Shown here: piece by piece, positions 7,894-16,535 of the stretch
Numbering within the stretch: position 1 is the stretch's first letter
Layout: every line of letters starts with the position of its first letter
DNA from: an uncultured Spirochaetales bacterium
Lineage (GTDB): Bacteria; Spirochaetota; Spirochaetia; Sphaerochaetales; Sphaerochaetaceae
Direction: 5' to 3'
Length of the DNA: 22,925 nucleotides
Assembly (NCBI GenBank): GCA_945947045.1
Contig: CAMEXG010000010.1
Coordinates: forward strand, 1 to 22,925
Made by a program: the position numbers and the translations under genes
Notes under the pieces: model-generated
Told to the model about the DNA's origin: nothing
The model's database searches: none
The model's input: only the letters and a program-made list of their open reading frames with translations

Positions 7894-8801
7894 AGATAGA
7901 GCTGATTAAGAAGATTAAGAGAATACTGGGGAAAGACATCATTCAGCTATTTTATCGTTCTCTTTTTTTTCTTTCTGACGAAAAATATGTGAAGTTTATC
8001 TATCGCCTGAGAATGGGTAAGTCATTAAATCTGTCTGCACCAAAGGCTTTTTCAGAGAAGCTTCAATGGTTGAAGGTTTATGACCATAACCCAAAATATT
8101 CGAAAATGGCAGATAAAATATCTATGAGAGATTATGTTTCATCTACAATAGGTGAAGGTCACACAGTTCCCATCCTAGGTGTATGGGATAGTTTCGACGC
8201 CATCGATTTTGACTCTCTTCCTTCTTCTTTTGTACTTAAGACTAATCACGACAGTGGAAGTTATGTCATATGTAGAGATAAAAATGATCTAGATTATAAG
8301 AAAGCAAAGAAAAAAATAGAGAAGAGCTTAAAAACCAACTATTACAAAGTGACAAGGGAATGGCAGTATAAAGAAATAAAAAGGAAGGTTATTGCTGAAG
8401 TTCTTTTGAAAGATGATGGAGAGTCTCTCACAGATTATAAGTTCTTCTGCTTCAATGGTAAGCCACTCTTTATGTATATAGAGAAAGAGTCGGATGACCA
8501 TCCTCTACAGGCTATTTTCGATATGGATTTCAATCCTCTTCCCTTTACTATGGAAGATGATAAATGGGAAGACAAGATCATTAAACCTGATAATTTTTCT
8601 GAAATGATTGATTATGCGGCAAAACTCTCTTATTCTATTCCCTTCCTGCGAGTAGATATGTATGTGGTAAATGGTGTTGTATATATAGGAGAATTGACGT
8701 TTTATCACTATGGTGGGTTTGTAAATTTCAATCCACCTGCCTGGGATAATACAATCGGTGACCAGCTGGATATTTCATATATGATCGGAGATAATAAATG
8801 A
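7890..8801 (+). CDS. TupA-like ATP-grasp ligase (copy 2)
   Basis: This 303-residue protein is clearly homologous to the one encoded at 5890-6810: SEKLQWLKVYDHNP (55-68), SSFVLKTNHDSGS (112-124), VIAEVLL (167-173), DYKFFCFNGKP (182-192) and FLRVDMYVVNGVVYIGELTFY in two parts (252-272; D256 and E268 as probable metal ligands). All core blocks are kept, so both copies look active. Differences cluster in the loop after DYKF and at the C-terminus, consistent with different substrates. It starts at GTG, overlapping the GT4 stop by 4 bases, with GGAG upstream. Predicted role: ATP-dependent amide bond formation on the surface glycan, cytoplasmic. Confidence 0.83.
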   Translation: MKIELIKKIKRILGKDIIQLFYRSLFFLSDEKYVKFIYRLRMGKSLNLSAPKAFSEKLQWLKVYDHNPKYSKMADKISMRDYVSSTIGEGHTVPILGVWDSFDAIDFDSLPSSFVLKTNHDSGSYVICRDKNDLDYKKAKKKIEKSLKTNYYKVTREWQYKEIKRKVIAEVLLKDDGESLTDYKFFCFNGKPLFMYIEKESDDHPLQAIFDMDFNPLPFTMEDDKWEDKIIKPDNFSEMIDYAAKLSYSIPFLRVDMYVVNGVVYIGELTFYHYGGFVNFNPPAWDNTIGDQLDISYMIGDNK

Positions 8802-10600
8802 AGAAGATTATATCTTTGTTCTTTTGTGTTTTGTTATTTATGTCATCTTTGATGGCTGCCAAGTTTCATAGTGTTCCGTTAGATAGTAGCGCATATAGAA
8901 TCATAGACAGTGCAGAATCCAGAGGAATAATCAAACCTCAAATGGAAGTAAGACCATACAATTTAAATAAGGTATGTGACTTACTAGAAGAGATTGCACT
9001 TTCTCCAAGAGTATCTGACAAGGAAAAGATTGAGATAGACAGAGTTCTATCAGACTTAAATGATGCATATGGTTATAATGAGATAGAAACCATTAAAGAT
9101 ATAGTAAAGCATGGATCATACTCAACAATAGAAAGAAGCAATAGAGTAAAGCTCGGAGTAGCATTTGAGAGCACACAGATTCTTGGAAAAGTATTTAAAG
9201 AAAAGGGTGTATTTGATTCGAGAAATAATATAAAAGGATATTGTATTGGTGATATATTTGATTTCGTCTCATTTGACTTAAACTTTAGAATAGGATTAGA
9301 TCGAATAGACCCAAGTGCCTTTCTCCCTACTGAGCTCAAGTACTCTGCAGAGGGCTTCTACCTTGATTTTATTAATAGGGGAGATAGATTGACTGAGCTT
9401 CCTGACGGTGGTTTCTATGTTGGGATAGAAGCCTTTCCTGAGATATCTCTAGACATAAATAATATACTATCTATGCGTTTCGGGGCTATTAATAGAGATT
9501 GGGGGCCGGGAAAGGGAAATATTTCCCTCTCTTCGAATGCAAGAGTTATGGATGGCTTTGAGATAGCTCTCAGTCCTGTATCTTGGTTTTCATATTCAGT
9601 AATGACAGCTTCCTTGGGCTTGGCTTCTCTGAATAGTGTGAATGGCATAAAGTGGCCTTCCGAAAACATGGATGATAAAAATGGAGCATATAACAATAAT
9701 CTGAGTATCCACAGAGTGGAATTGGGCCCATTTATGGGTGTCAAGCTTAGTGCTTGGGAAAGTGTTGTTTGGAGAAAGAGATTTGAGCTTTCTTACCTCA
9801 ATCCTCTCTCGATTTATATGTTCTCGCAAAATAGCCTTGGTGATTATGACAATATGCTGATGGGTGTAGATCTCACAGTGTCTCTAGGTAATATAGGGAC
9901 GATGTATGTTTCTTTGGGAGTCGATGAACTAAACTCTATAAAACAGCCTTTCTCCTGCCCAAGAAATATGATTTCATATCAGACTGGAGGTAAGTTTTCT
10001 ATTCCTGGCGGATCATTCTCTCTGTTGACAGTGCAGGGAACCTATATCCCGGCTTTTTTCGGAGCCCATTATGAATCATCAGAGAAGCTTTTCGGTGATG
10101 TGAAATACACTACAGCATACGTAAATAAGGGACAGAATATCGGATATCCAGTTAATCCGGATACTTTGGAGTTCCTGGTATCATATGAGACGACATTGAA
10201 AAATGGATACAATCTATCCTTTCTCTTGAAAGACCAACTTAGAAGTGCACAATATGCTGTGGAGACTACAGGAACAGACATCCTGACTTATATGAATTAT
10301 GCCGCTTATGACAGTGGAAGAGGAATCTGGGGAGACTATGAGTCCAGAGATTTCTTCAACAATATTTGGAATAATATCTTCGATATTGAATTAGAAGTAA
10401 ACAAAAAGCTGGAAACCTATCCTGTTGCATTTACAGTTGCTCTTCAAGGAATATTGGAGACGTCAAGACCGTTTCAGCCTGAGGTAATTCCTTCCAGCGG
10501 TGATAACCCAAAATACAATCCTGGAAGAGTAGAATTTACAGGGGATTGGAGTAGTGTTTTCTCTTTAAACATAAAACTCGGTATTAATGTTTTCTATTGA
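8798..10600 (+). CDS. Wzi-like capsule assembly outer-membrane protein (copy 1)
   Basis: This 600-residue secreted protein has a signal peptide (MKK, hydrophobic core to about 18, cleavage near MAA at 20-21). The segment VPLDSSAYRIIDSAESRGII (split near 26-45) and RPYNL are typical of the N-terminus of Wzi/capsule assembly proteins. The rest alternates polar and hydrophobic residues as in a beta-barrel, includes the YLNP signature near 330 followed by a DN-rich turn, and ends in GINVFY, an aromatic C-terminus as expected for a BAM substrate. Wzi of Enterobacteria binds and anchors capsule at the outer membrane. It starts in an ATGA overlap with the previous gene, which ties it to glycan synthesis. 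Confidence 0.8.
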   Translation: MKKIISLFFCVLLFMSSLMAAKFHSVPLDSSAYRIIDSAESRGIIKPQMEVRPYNLNKVCDLLEEIALSPRVSDKEKIEIDRVLSDLNDAYGYNEIETIKDIVKHGSYSTIERSNRVKLGVAFESTQILGKVFKEKGVFDSRNNIKGYCIGDIFDFVSFDLNFRIGLDRIDPSAFLPTELKYSAEGFYLDFINRGDRLTELPDGGFYVGIEAFPEISLDINNILSMRFGAINRDWGPGKGNISLSSNARVMDGFEIALSPVSWFSYSVMTASLGLASLNSVNGIKWPSENMDDKNGAYNNNLSIHRVELGPFMGVKLSAWESVVWRKRFELSYLNPLSIYMFSQNSLGDYDNMLMGVDLTVSLGNIGTMYVSLGVDELNSIKQPFSCPRNMISYQTGGKFSIPGGSFSLLTVQGTYIPAFFGAHYESSEKLFGDVKYTTAYVNKGQNIGYPVNPDTLEFLVSYETTLKNGYNLSFLLKDQLRSAQYAVETTGTDILTYMNYAAYDSGRGIWGDYESRDFFNNIWNNIFDIELEVNKKLETYPVAFTVALQGILETSRPFQPEVIPSSGDNPKYNPGRVEFTGDWSSVFSLNIKLGINVFY

Positions 10601-10640
10601 ATATGATATATGTTCTGGAGGTTCTAAAGGGAAAAAAGAT

Positions 10641-11276
10641 ATGAGTATGGGCGAAAGAAATAAAAACAGGAGGTTTTATCATCTGGTAAAAAGAATGATA
10701 GACGTTGTCTTGTCTTTATTTGGACTGGTTTTGATTTCCCCTTTTGTCGTAATCATTGCCATTCTTATAAAAATTGACTCCAAAGGTCCTGTATTCTTTA
10801 AACACCATAGAATAGGAAAGAATGGTAAGCCATTCTCTATGTATAAGTTTAGGACCATGAAAGATGGTGCCGAAGCTATGATAAATGACTTCACTCCGGA
10901 GCAATTGGAAGAATGGAGAGAGAATTTTAAACTAAAAGATGATCCTAGAATCACTAGAATTGGCAAGTTCTTGAGAAAGACGAGTTTAGATGAACTGCCA
11001 CAGCTTATTAACATTCTTAGGGGTGATATGAGTATCGTTGGTCCCAGACCTATTATAGAAGAGGAACTTGAAGAATACGGGAATGATAAGGATGAGTTTC
11101 TTTCAATCAGACCTGGTCTTACAGGTTGGTGGGCTTCAAACGGCAGGTCTGAAATATCATATCCTGAAAGGTGCTCTTATGAACTGTATTATGTTAGAAA
11201 TGAATCCTTTTGGTTGGACGTAAAAGTAATGTTCTTGTCTATTTTCTCTGTTTTTTTACATAAGGGAGCAAGGTGA
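10641..11276 (+). CDS. Polyprenyl-phosphate sugar-1-phosphate transferase (PglC/WcaJ catalytic-domain type)
   Basis: This 211-residue membrane enzyme probably starts glycan synthesis by moving a sugar-1-phosphate from UDP-sugar to undecaprenyl phosphate. KRMIDVVLSLFGLVLISP begins the single membrane-inserted helix (about 18-44), followed by GPVFFKHHRIGKNGKPF (49-65) and KFRTM. DPRITRIGKFLRKTSLDELP contains the catalytic Asp-Glu dyad (D117, E118), and GDMSIVGPRP (128-137) closes the site. It is the short monotopic form without the CoA-binding and multi-TM N-terminus of full WcaJ/WbaP. The frame is open back to an ATG at 10587, inside the preceding gene and without a ribosome binding site. ATG 10641, 8 nt after AAGGGA, is preferred. 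Confidence 0.9.
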   Translation: MSMGERNKNRRFYHLVKRMIDVVLSLFGLVLISPFVVIIAILIKIDSKGPVFFKHHRIGKNGKPFSMYKFRTMKDGAEAMINDFTPEQLEEWRENFKLKDDPRITRIGKFLRKTSLDELPQLINILRGDMSIVGPRPIIEEELEEYGNDKDEFLSIRPGLTGWWASNGRSEISYPERCSYELYYVRNESFWLDVKVMFLSIFSVFLHKGAR

Positions 11277-11283
11277 TTTTTCA

Positions 11284-13086
11284 ATGAGAAGAAAGTGTCT
11301 TTCTTTTTTTGTTTTTGCATTATTCATTTTATCTTCTGTTTCTATATACTCTGAATCGATTAGAGTTTCAGACTATGACATAAGAATATTAGGTAAGACT
11401 AAAGAAGAAGTAGTCAGGAATCTTATTGTTCCAGAAGGATTAGAATGCTTTGATTCTGAAGATGAATTAATAACTGCTCTTAATGAGAAGAGACAGATAC
11501 TGGAGAATAAGAGAGTCTTTACTTCCATAAAATACGATTATGAAATCTTGGATTCTGAGGCCTTTGTAAGATTTGAGGTTACAGACGCAAAATCTTTTTT
11601 AATAATCCCCTTCCCAAAGTATGATTCCAACTATGGCCTGAGGTTGGGGGCAAAGATGTGGGATAAAAACCTATTTGGAACTCTTTCATATCTTGAAGGT
11701 ACAATCAATGCGACGATCAAAGATTGGAATTGGTCTAATCCAGATTTCTATGGGAATATCGGCATAACAGATTTATACATAGGTGATGCCAAATTATCTT
11801 TTGGGTTCGAATTGGAAGGAAGCGTTGAAGATAAACTCTCTGCTTTTGATTTATATATTAATGCTTCGAAGATTCCATTGTTTTTTAATTCCTGGTTGGA
11901 TGTAGATTACTCCCTTTCCAAAATAGAAAATGGAGTAGGCACAAAGAATGAGATTTATTTGGCTGTTGGAGGAATAAAACTAAACGAAGTTGAAATATCC
12001 CCTTCTATAAAGACAGTTTTTTTTAGTAATGATACAAATAAGAACTATTTACTTCCTTCTATTGGTGTCGAGAATTTGAAGATAGGAGGGGTAAATCTGG
12101 AGATAAAGGAAACCTTTAAGCTTTCAACAAAAGAAAAAATTGTTTCTTATTCCCCTGAGTACTTCGTCCATGAGGATACGGTATTTTTTAATGGGGGTAT
12201 ATTTGAAGATTTTTCACTTTCCAACACATTTAAATATAAAAACAAGAAAGGTGTCGATCTGCTTAATGAAGTAAAGTATAACCTTACAGACTTCATCTCT
12301 CTTCATGTCGCTGAGGATATTTATTTGAGTGACAAAGGCTCAATAAGCCATTTTGATACAGGTGTGGGAATTGGAGAAAGCATTAAGTTTGGAAAGGACT
12401 TTGAATTGTCTTCAAAGCTATTGTCTTATGTCAGAGTTTTGAATGATGGTGACTGTGCTCCTTTGTTTACTTGGAATTTATCATTCAGTGGGGACAACAT
12501 TAATTGGATTGGTAATTACAGGGAAGGAATATCAGCAAATATATCAATAAAAGAAGCATGGATAATCAAAGAGGGAGAAATAAGGGCGGATTTTGAGAAG
12601 AATGGTGTTTATGACCATATGGAGGTTTCTTTCTTTAAACTTATCGGTGGATGGTTTAACCCTAGCGCACGATTAATCGTGAACTCATATTTACGAAATG
12701 ATCCAGATGAGAATTACTCGTATATTTGGGGGGCAGATGGGATTCTTGGAGAGGAACTAAGAGGCATAAGAAATGATAGTGTTTCAGATAGCAATCTATT
12801 GGCACTTGTTGCCAACTTTAATCTTCTTTCTTATTTCCCAATGCCTTCAATATTTAGTTTTGTTGATTGCTATGCCAACATCTTCTTTGATTATGGATTA
12901 GTAACTTCTCCAATAAAACAATATTTTGGTGTAGGTTTGGAAGGAATTGGTATTTTAAAATCTTATCCATCATACCCAATTAGAGTCTCTTTGGGCTTTG
13001 ATGTGTTAAAATTGATGAAGTGGATAGAAGATAGGGAATCCATGGATTTTTATGAGATATATTTTGGTATGGGTTTTTTATTTTAA
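11284..13086 (+). CDS. Omp85-like outer-membrane protein with one POTRA-like domain
   Basis: This 600-residue protein has a signal peptide (to about 23). Residues 29-102 fit one POTRA domain: a DYDIRILGKT strand, two helices ending LNEKRQILENKRVF, then SIKYDYEI and FVRFEVTDA strands. Directly after it, FPKYDSNYGLRLGAKMWDKN and LFGT match the start of a BamA/TamA-type barrel, and beta-strand alternation continues to the terminal GMGFLF. BamA usually has five POTRA domains, so this is a short form. It could insert or export a component at the outer membrane, or act as a glycan translocation pore (inference). AAGGTGA lies 7 nt before the ATG, and the gene begins 7 nt after the sugar-transferase stop. 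Confidence 0.65.
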   Translation: MRRKCLSFFVFALFILSSVSIYSESIRVSDYDIRILGKTKEEVVRNLIVPEGLECFDSEDELITALNEKRQILENKRVFTSIKYDYEILDSEAFVRFEVTDAKSFLIIPFPKYDSNYGLRLGAKMWDKNLFGTLSYLEGTINATIKDWNWSNPDFYGNIGITDLYIGDAKLSFGFELEGSVEDKLSAFDLYINASKIPLFFNSWLDVDYSLSKIENGVGTKNEIYLAVGGIKLNEVEISPSIKTVFFSNDTNKNYLLPSIGVENLKIGGVNLEIKETFKLSTKEKIVSYSPEYFVHEDTVFFNGGIFEDFSLSNTFKYKNKKGVDLLNEVKYNLTDFISLHVAEDIYLSDKGSISHFDTGVGIGESIKFGKDFELSSKLLSYVRVLNDGDCAPLFTWNLSFSGDNINWIGNYREGISANISIKEAWIIKEGEIRADFEKNGVYDHMEVSFFKLIGGWFNPSARLIVNSYLRNDPDENYSYIWGADGILGEELRGIRNDSVSDSNLLALVANFNLLSYFPMPSIFSFVDCYANIFFDYGLVTSPIKQYFGVGLEGIGILKSYPSYPIRVSLGFDVLKLMKWIEDRESMDFYEIYFGMGFLF

Positions 13087-13104
13087 GACCTGGTAGAGGA
13101 TTAA

Positions 13105-13917
13105 ATGAGTAAGAAGATATTATTATTTGGATTATTATTATGTTTTTGCTTTTCTGTTTTTTCTCAATCTAGTATAAATGATGTTTTATCAGACTTCCCA
13201 GAGGATTTGATCCCCTCGTTTTTTGAGGGAGAGACTATAGAACGTTATTCGGTCTATGGGCAAGATGTGGCTTCTATTGCATTTGACGGAACAATGGGAA
13301 AAAGCAAAGCTCTGAAAGATAGTGAGAAGGATAATGTTTTTTCCATGGGGCTCTCTTGCTTCGTTCCATATCCAGAATCATGGAAAGACTTAAGTGATGA
13401 CGAGAAAAAGTTGAATATTATAAATACGCTTTTATCTGTGTCTACAATCAAGGGAATCACTTATATATCCCACTCTGCTGGAGAAAAACCAAAAGTATTG
13501 TTTTCCGAAGCATATACTCTATTGGACAAAGACAGCAGAAAACAAGCTTACGATGCGAAGTTTACATATGCTCCCGATACTTATGAGTACCAGATCGCAG
13601 CATACTTAAAGGATTCTGTTTTTGGGGGAAACAAATACATTATCGACTATGATATTTATGAAAGTGAGATTTTCATGACTATTACCAATTACACAGACTT
13701 AAAATTTCTAGTTTTTAGCGTAGCTAAGAAAGAAGAAGTAAGTATGTGTGTCGATGTATTGATGACAAAGGAAGGAATAGCACTCTTTGCACTCTCTTCT
13801 GTTGCAGATAGGGATCCTGTTGTAAAGACACCGATAGTCGAAGTCGACCTTCCGTCTGCTTTTATGCGTCGTATTACTAGTTTAAGAGATTGGTTTGTAA
13901 TAGAGATAAATAAATGA
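13105..13917 (+). CDS. Secreted protein of unknown function, tandem paralogue A
   Basis: This 270-residue protein has a signal peptide cleaved near FSQ (20-21); no lipobox was found, so it is probably soluble periplasmic or surface-exposed. No catalytic motif is recognised. It shares with the next gene VPYP (87-90), YISHSAGEKPKVLFSEA (120-136), YLKDSVFG (167-174), an EGI segment near 223 and a C-terminal AFMRRITSLRDW (252-263). The family may correspond to a spirochaete DUF (DUF6675 comes to mind, unverified). AGAGGA precedes the ATG. It sits 18 nt after the Omp85-like gene and ends in an ATGA overlap with its paralogue, so a role with the outer-membrane proteins is likely (inference). Confidence 0.75.
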   Translation: MSKKILLFGLLLCFCFSVFSQSSINDVLSDFPEDLIPSFFEGETIERYSVYGQDVASIAFDGTMGKSKALKDSEKDNVFSMGLSCFVPYPESWKDLSDDEKKLNIINTLLSVSTIKGITYISHSAGEKPKVLFSEAYTLLDKDSRKQAYDAKFTYAPDTYEYQIAAYLKDSVFGGNKYIIDYDIYESEIFMTITNYTDLKFLVFSVAKKEEVSMCVDVLMTKEGIALFALSSVADRDPVVKTPIVEVDLPSAFMRRITSLRDWFVIEINK

Positions 13918-14705
13918 AGAGATTGATTGTACTTATTATAGTTTTGACTTCTAGTCTTTTGTTTGCTTCATCAGTAAAGGATTATTTCCCTCTTATGGAT
14001 GAAGATACTTTCGCTCTTCTCCTTTCCGGAGAAGTTGTGAGTGATTCTTCTGATATGAATGACATATCATATTTAGTGCCAAAAGATTCGTTGATAGTGG
14101 ACTCATATAATAAAATATCTAATTACGAAAAGGGCTTTGCCGTTGCTGTGGCTGCTCTTGTCCCCTATCCAGATAAGTTTCAGAATCTAAGCAAAGAAGA
14201 AATCCAAAAGGAGCTTTTCAATTATTCTTTGACACTATCCTCGCTATCTGGATTAGAGTATCTTTCCCACCGTTCCGGAGATAAGATGAAAGTTTTGTTT
14301 GAGGAAGCATCCATGCTTTCTTCTCCAGATAAAAAGGATAAAATATCGGATCTTGTCGTCGAGAACGTCCCAGAAAAAATGGAGTGCTACGTATATTTGA
14401 AAGACACTTCCTTTGGAAAGAATGTCTATAAAGTAAGGTATGAGAGTAGGGAAAACGAGATGGCTGTTACTTTGAATAATACTTCAGAAATGAAGTTTAT
14501 GGGCGTCAGTCTTGTTGCGGAAGGAAAAGTCATTATGCTTATGGATATTACACTTACAGATGAAGGCATACTATTTGCAGGAATCGGAAGTGTAAAAGAT
14601 AAACCTGCAAAGGTGAATCTTCTTGTTTATACAGTTGACTTAAAAGAGTCATTTATGAATCGTATTACCGCACTCAAAAACTGGTATTTGGAGAAATTGA
14701 AATAG
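13914..14705 (+). CDS. Secreted protein of unknown function, tandem paralogue B
   Basis: This 263-residue protein has a short signal peptide (to about FASS, 17-20). It aligns along its length with the upstream protein: VPYP (83-86), YLSHRSGDKMKVLFEEA (116-132), YLKDTSFG (161-168), DEGILFAG (216-223) and SFMNRITALKNW (246-257). Like its neighbour it begins with a short segment mentioning an acidic DEDTF or PEDLIP stretch, has no lipobox and no known enzyme motif. It probably arose by tandem duplication and has since diverged well away from it. Translation is coupled on both sides: ATGA overlap upstream and a 1-base overlap with the GTG of the next gene. Confidence 0.75.
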   Translation: MKRLIVLIIVLTSSLLFASSVKDYFPLMDEDTFALLLSGEVVSDSSDMNDISYLVPKDSLIVDSYNKISNYEKGFAVAVAALVPYPDKFQNLSKEEIQKELFNYSLTLSSLSGLEYLSHRSGDKMKVLFEEASMLSSPDKKDKISDLVVENVPEKMECYVYLKDTSFGKNVYKVRYESRENEMAVTLNNTSEMKFMGVSLVAEGKVIMLMDITLTDEGILFAGIGSVKDKPAKVNLLVYTVDLKESFMNRITALKNWYLEKLK

Positions 14706-16447
14706 TGGGTAAAAAGTTATCTATCCTTGTTTTTGTTTCCAGTATTGTTCTTTTTTCCATTTTTTCTGAAGCCAAGTACTATAATGTTTCTTCAGATGAG
14801 TGGCGAATGGTTGACTATATCTCTCGAATTGCGGGAGTTGCTGGACCTTCATCTTTTGGTCCGGTAGGTGAGGATCAACTACTTCTTTCACTTGAAAGAA
14901 GCGAGAAAAATGGAGCTCCTAAAGGACTCGTGGATGCAGCAAGGGCAAAAATTATCAATCGATATCCGTTTTATAGAGATGATTATGGAACAATAGGCTT
15001 GTCATTGTCTTTGAATCCTGAGGTTTATCTTCAAACAAATGGAGGAGAGATGAGTATTCCTCCCTTTGATTACGACTCTGATTGGTTTATTAGAGAGTAC
15101 AGGGATAGACCTGATACTCTTTCAATTACTCTGGAAAACACTATTGGTGATTTCTTATATTCACGATTTATCCTGCCTCTGAGAGAGAAACAGGAGACTT
15201 ATGACTATTATTGGAAAGATGGTTTTCACGTCTCATTACAATCTATGGCACCTTTTCAGAATTTCCCATTAGATGCAGGTATCTCTTTGAATTCAAAGGG
15301 ACTCTCTTTAATCATAGGAAGGGGGAAAGTATCTCTTGGGGAGGGAAAAACAGGAAACACAGCCATCGGTGACAATTACGATTACCAAGAGTTTATGAAG
15401 CTGGGGTTTAATACAAGAAATACAGGTGTATTCTTGAACTTGACCAGCTTTGACTCTGGAAGAAAAACAATCAACGATTCTAATCATGTAGTCAATGTTC
15501 CATATAGAGTTCAGAATTCCAAGTTTTCAGGATACAGAGAGCTGAGACACAGTGTTGACTATGAGATGACTTTGTTTGACAAGGCGAAGTTTTCTCTTTC
15601 ATTTATCACTCTGTTTGATACTGATACTGCCTTTGACTTTAGGTATCTTAACCCATTTATGATTATGCATAACATGTTTAACTACCATGAAGATTCAGTT
15701 CTTGAGGGCAATAATATGATAACTTTGGATGTATCATGGAATATTGCCAAGGGTTTTAGATTATATTTCCAGACGACAATGGATCAGTATCAAGCTAAGG
15801 CTGAAGCTGAAGGTTATTTCAGAGACTATAACTATGTAGATCCAAATGCCTTTGCGTTCCTCTTAAATCTTTCTTACACGGAAGTATTAAGAGAAGGTAT
15901 ACTCTCTTTGTTTGTCGAATCTGTTTATACAGCCCCCGGAATGTATCTTAACCAGAAGTACTATGATTCTAACGGTTCTGTAACTCAAATAAAAACCTCC
16001 GATCCATGCTGGTCTCAGGATTTCCTTCTTGGATATAACAGGACGGAGACTCCCGGGTACGATGGAGATATGGCATTCTCTGGTTATATTTATGGACCGG
16101 ATGCAATTGTATTTGCTTTTGGTGGTGAATACTTTCTTTTAGATAAACTAGATATTGCATCACGTGTATTCTATATGGCTCATGGAGAGAAGGGGCGGGG
16201 AGATGCTATCAATAATTATAATTTCTCTTCTATCGAGGATCTTGAGACTATTAATAGACTGTCTCCCACGGGAGTAGTGGAACATACTTTTGTAGTAAAA
16301 ACTGAGTGTAACTGGATTCTTTCTGAGTTTGTATCCATTTATGGTGGCATTGCATACAGCTATAGATGGAACTATAGAAACGAGAATGGGAGAAATGTAG
16401 GAAACCTTCAGACTGCTTTTGGTATGAAACTAAACGTTGAGCTATAA
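14705..16447 (+). CDS. Wzi-like capsule assembly outer-membrane protein (copy 2)
   Basis: This 580-residue protein has a signal peptide (to about 23, SEAKYY) and a long beta-rich region. DEWRMVDYISRIAGVAGP near the N-terminus matches the conserved opening of Wzi-like proteins. FDFRYLNPFMIMHN (about 307-320) followed by an EGNNM turn parallels the YLNP and DYDNM segment of the protein encoded at 8798-10600. Overall similarity to that copy is low, so they are probably not a recent duplication. It ends in KLNVEL, which lacks the aromatic last residue of copy 1. The start is GTG, 1-base overlap with the previous stop, with GGAG 11 nt upstream. It is the last gene of the operon; a surface-glycan anchoring role is inferred. 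Confidence 0.72.
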   Translation: MGKKLSILVFVSSIVLFSIFSEAKYYNVSSDEWRMVDYISRIAGVAGPSSFGPVGEDQLLLSLERSEKNGAPKGLVDAARAKIINRYPFYRDDYGTIGLSLSLNPEVYLQTNGGEMSIPPFDYDSDWFIREYRDRPDTLSITLENTIGDFLYSRFILPLREKQETYDYYWKDGFHVSLQSMAPFQNFPLDAGISLNSKGLSLIIGRGKVSLGEGKTGNTAIGDNYDYQEFMKLGFNTRNTGVFLNLTSFDSGRKTINDSNHVVNVPYRVQNSKFSGYRELRHSVDYEMTLFDKAKFSLSFITLFDTDTAFDFRYLNPFMIMHNMFNYHEDSVLEGNNMITLDVSWNIAKGFRLYFQTTMDQYQAKAEAEGYFRDYNYVDPNAFAFLLNLSYTEVLREGILSLFVESVYTAPGMYLNQKYYDSNGSVTQIKTSDPCWSQDFLLGYNRTETPGYDGDMAFSGYIYGPDAIVFAFGGEYFLLDKLDIASRVFYMAHGEKGRGDAINNYNFSSIEDLETINRLSPTGVVEHTFVVKTECNWILSEFVSIYGGIAYSYRWNYRNENGRNVGNLQTAFGMKLNVEL

Positions 16448-16504
16448 AGATTAAAACTTTATACAGAGAGATATATTTGCTAGAAAATCAAAAGATTGAT
16501 TCTG

Positions 16505-16535
16505 GTAAAGGCAAATTGCAGCACCTAGCCTTTAC
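16505..16535. repeat. 8-bp inverted repeat after the polysaccharide operon
   Basis: GTAAAGGC (16505-16512) and GCCTTTAC (16528-16535) are perfect complements around a 15-nt loop, starting 57 nt after the last stop of the operon. No T-run follows on the plus strand, so it is not a standard intrinsic terminator. A second, exclusive pairing exists between GCAAA (16511-16515) and TTTGC (16539-16543). It may mark the 3' end of the long transcript or protect it; low certainty. Confidence 0.4.

Noticed and set aside
10605..10625. Internal promoter before the priming transferase (TATGAT)
   Set aside because: No -35 element exists at 16-18 nt and the surrounding gene packing argues for a single transcript.
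10587..10640. Upstream ATG for the priming transferase
   Set aside because: It overlaps the end of the Wzi-like gene, lacks a ribosome binding site, and adds 18 residues unlike the family; ATG 10641 has AAGGGA in place.
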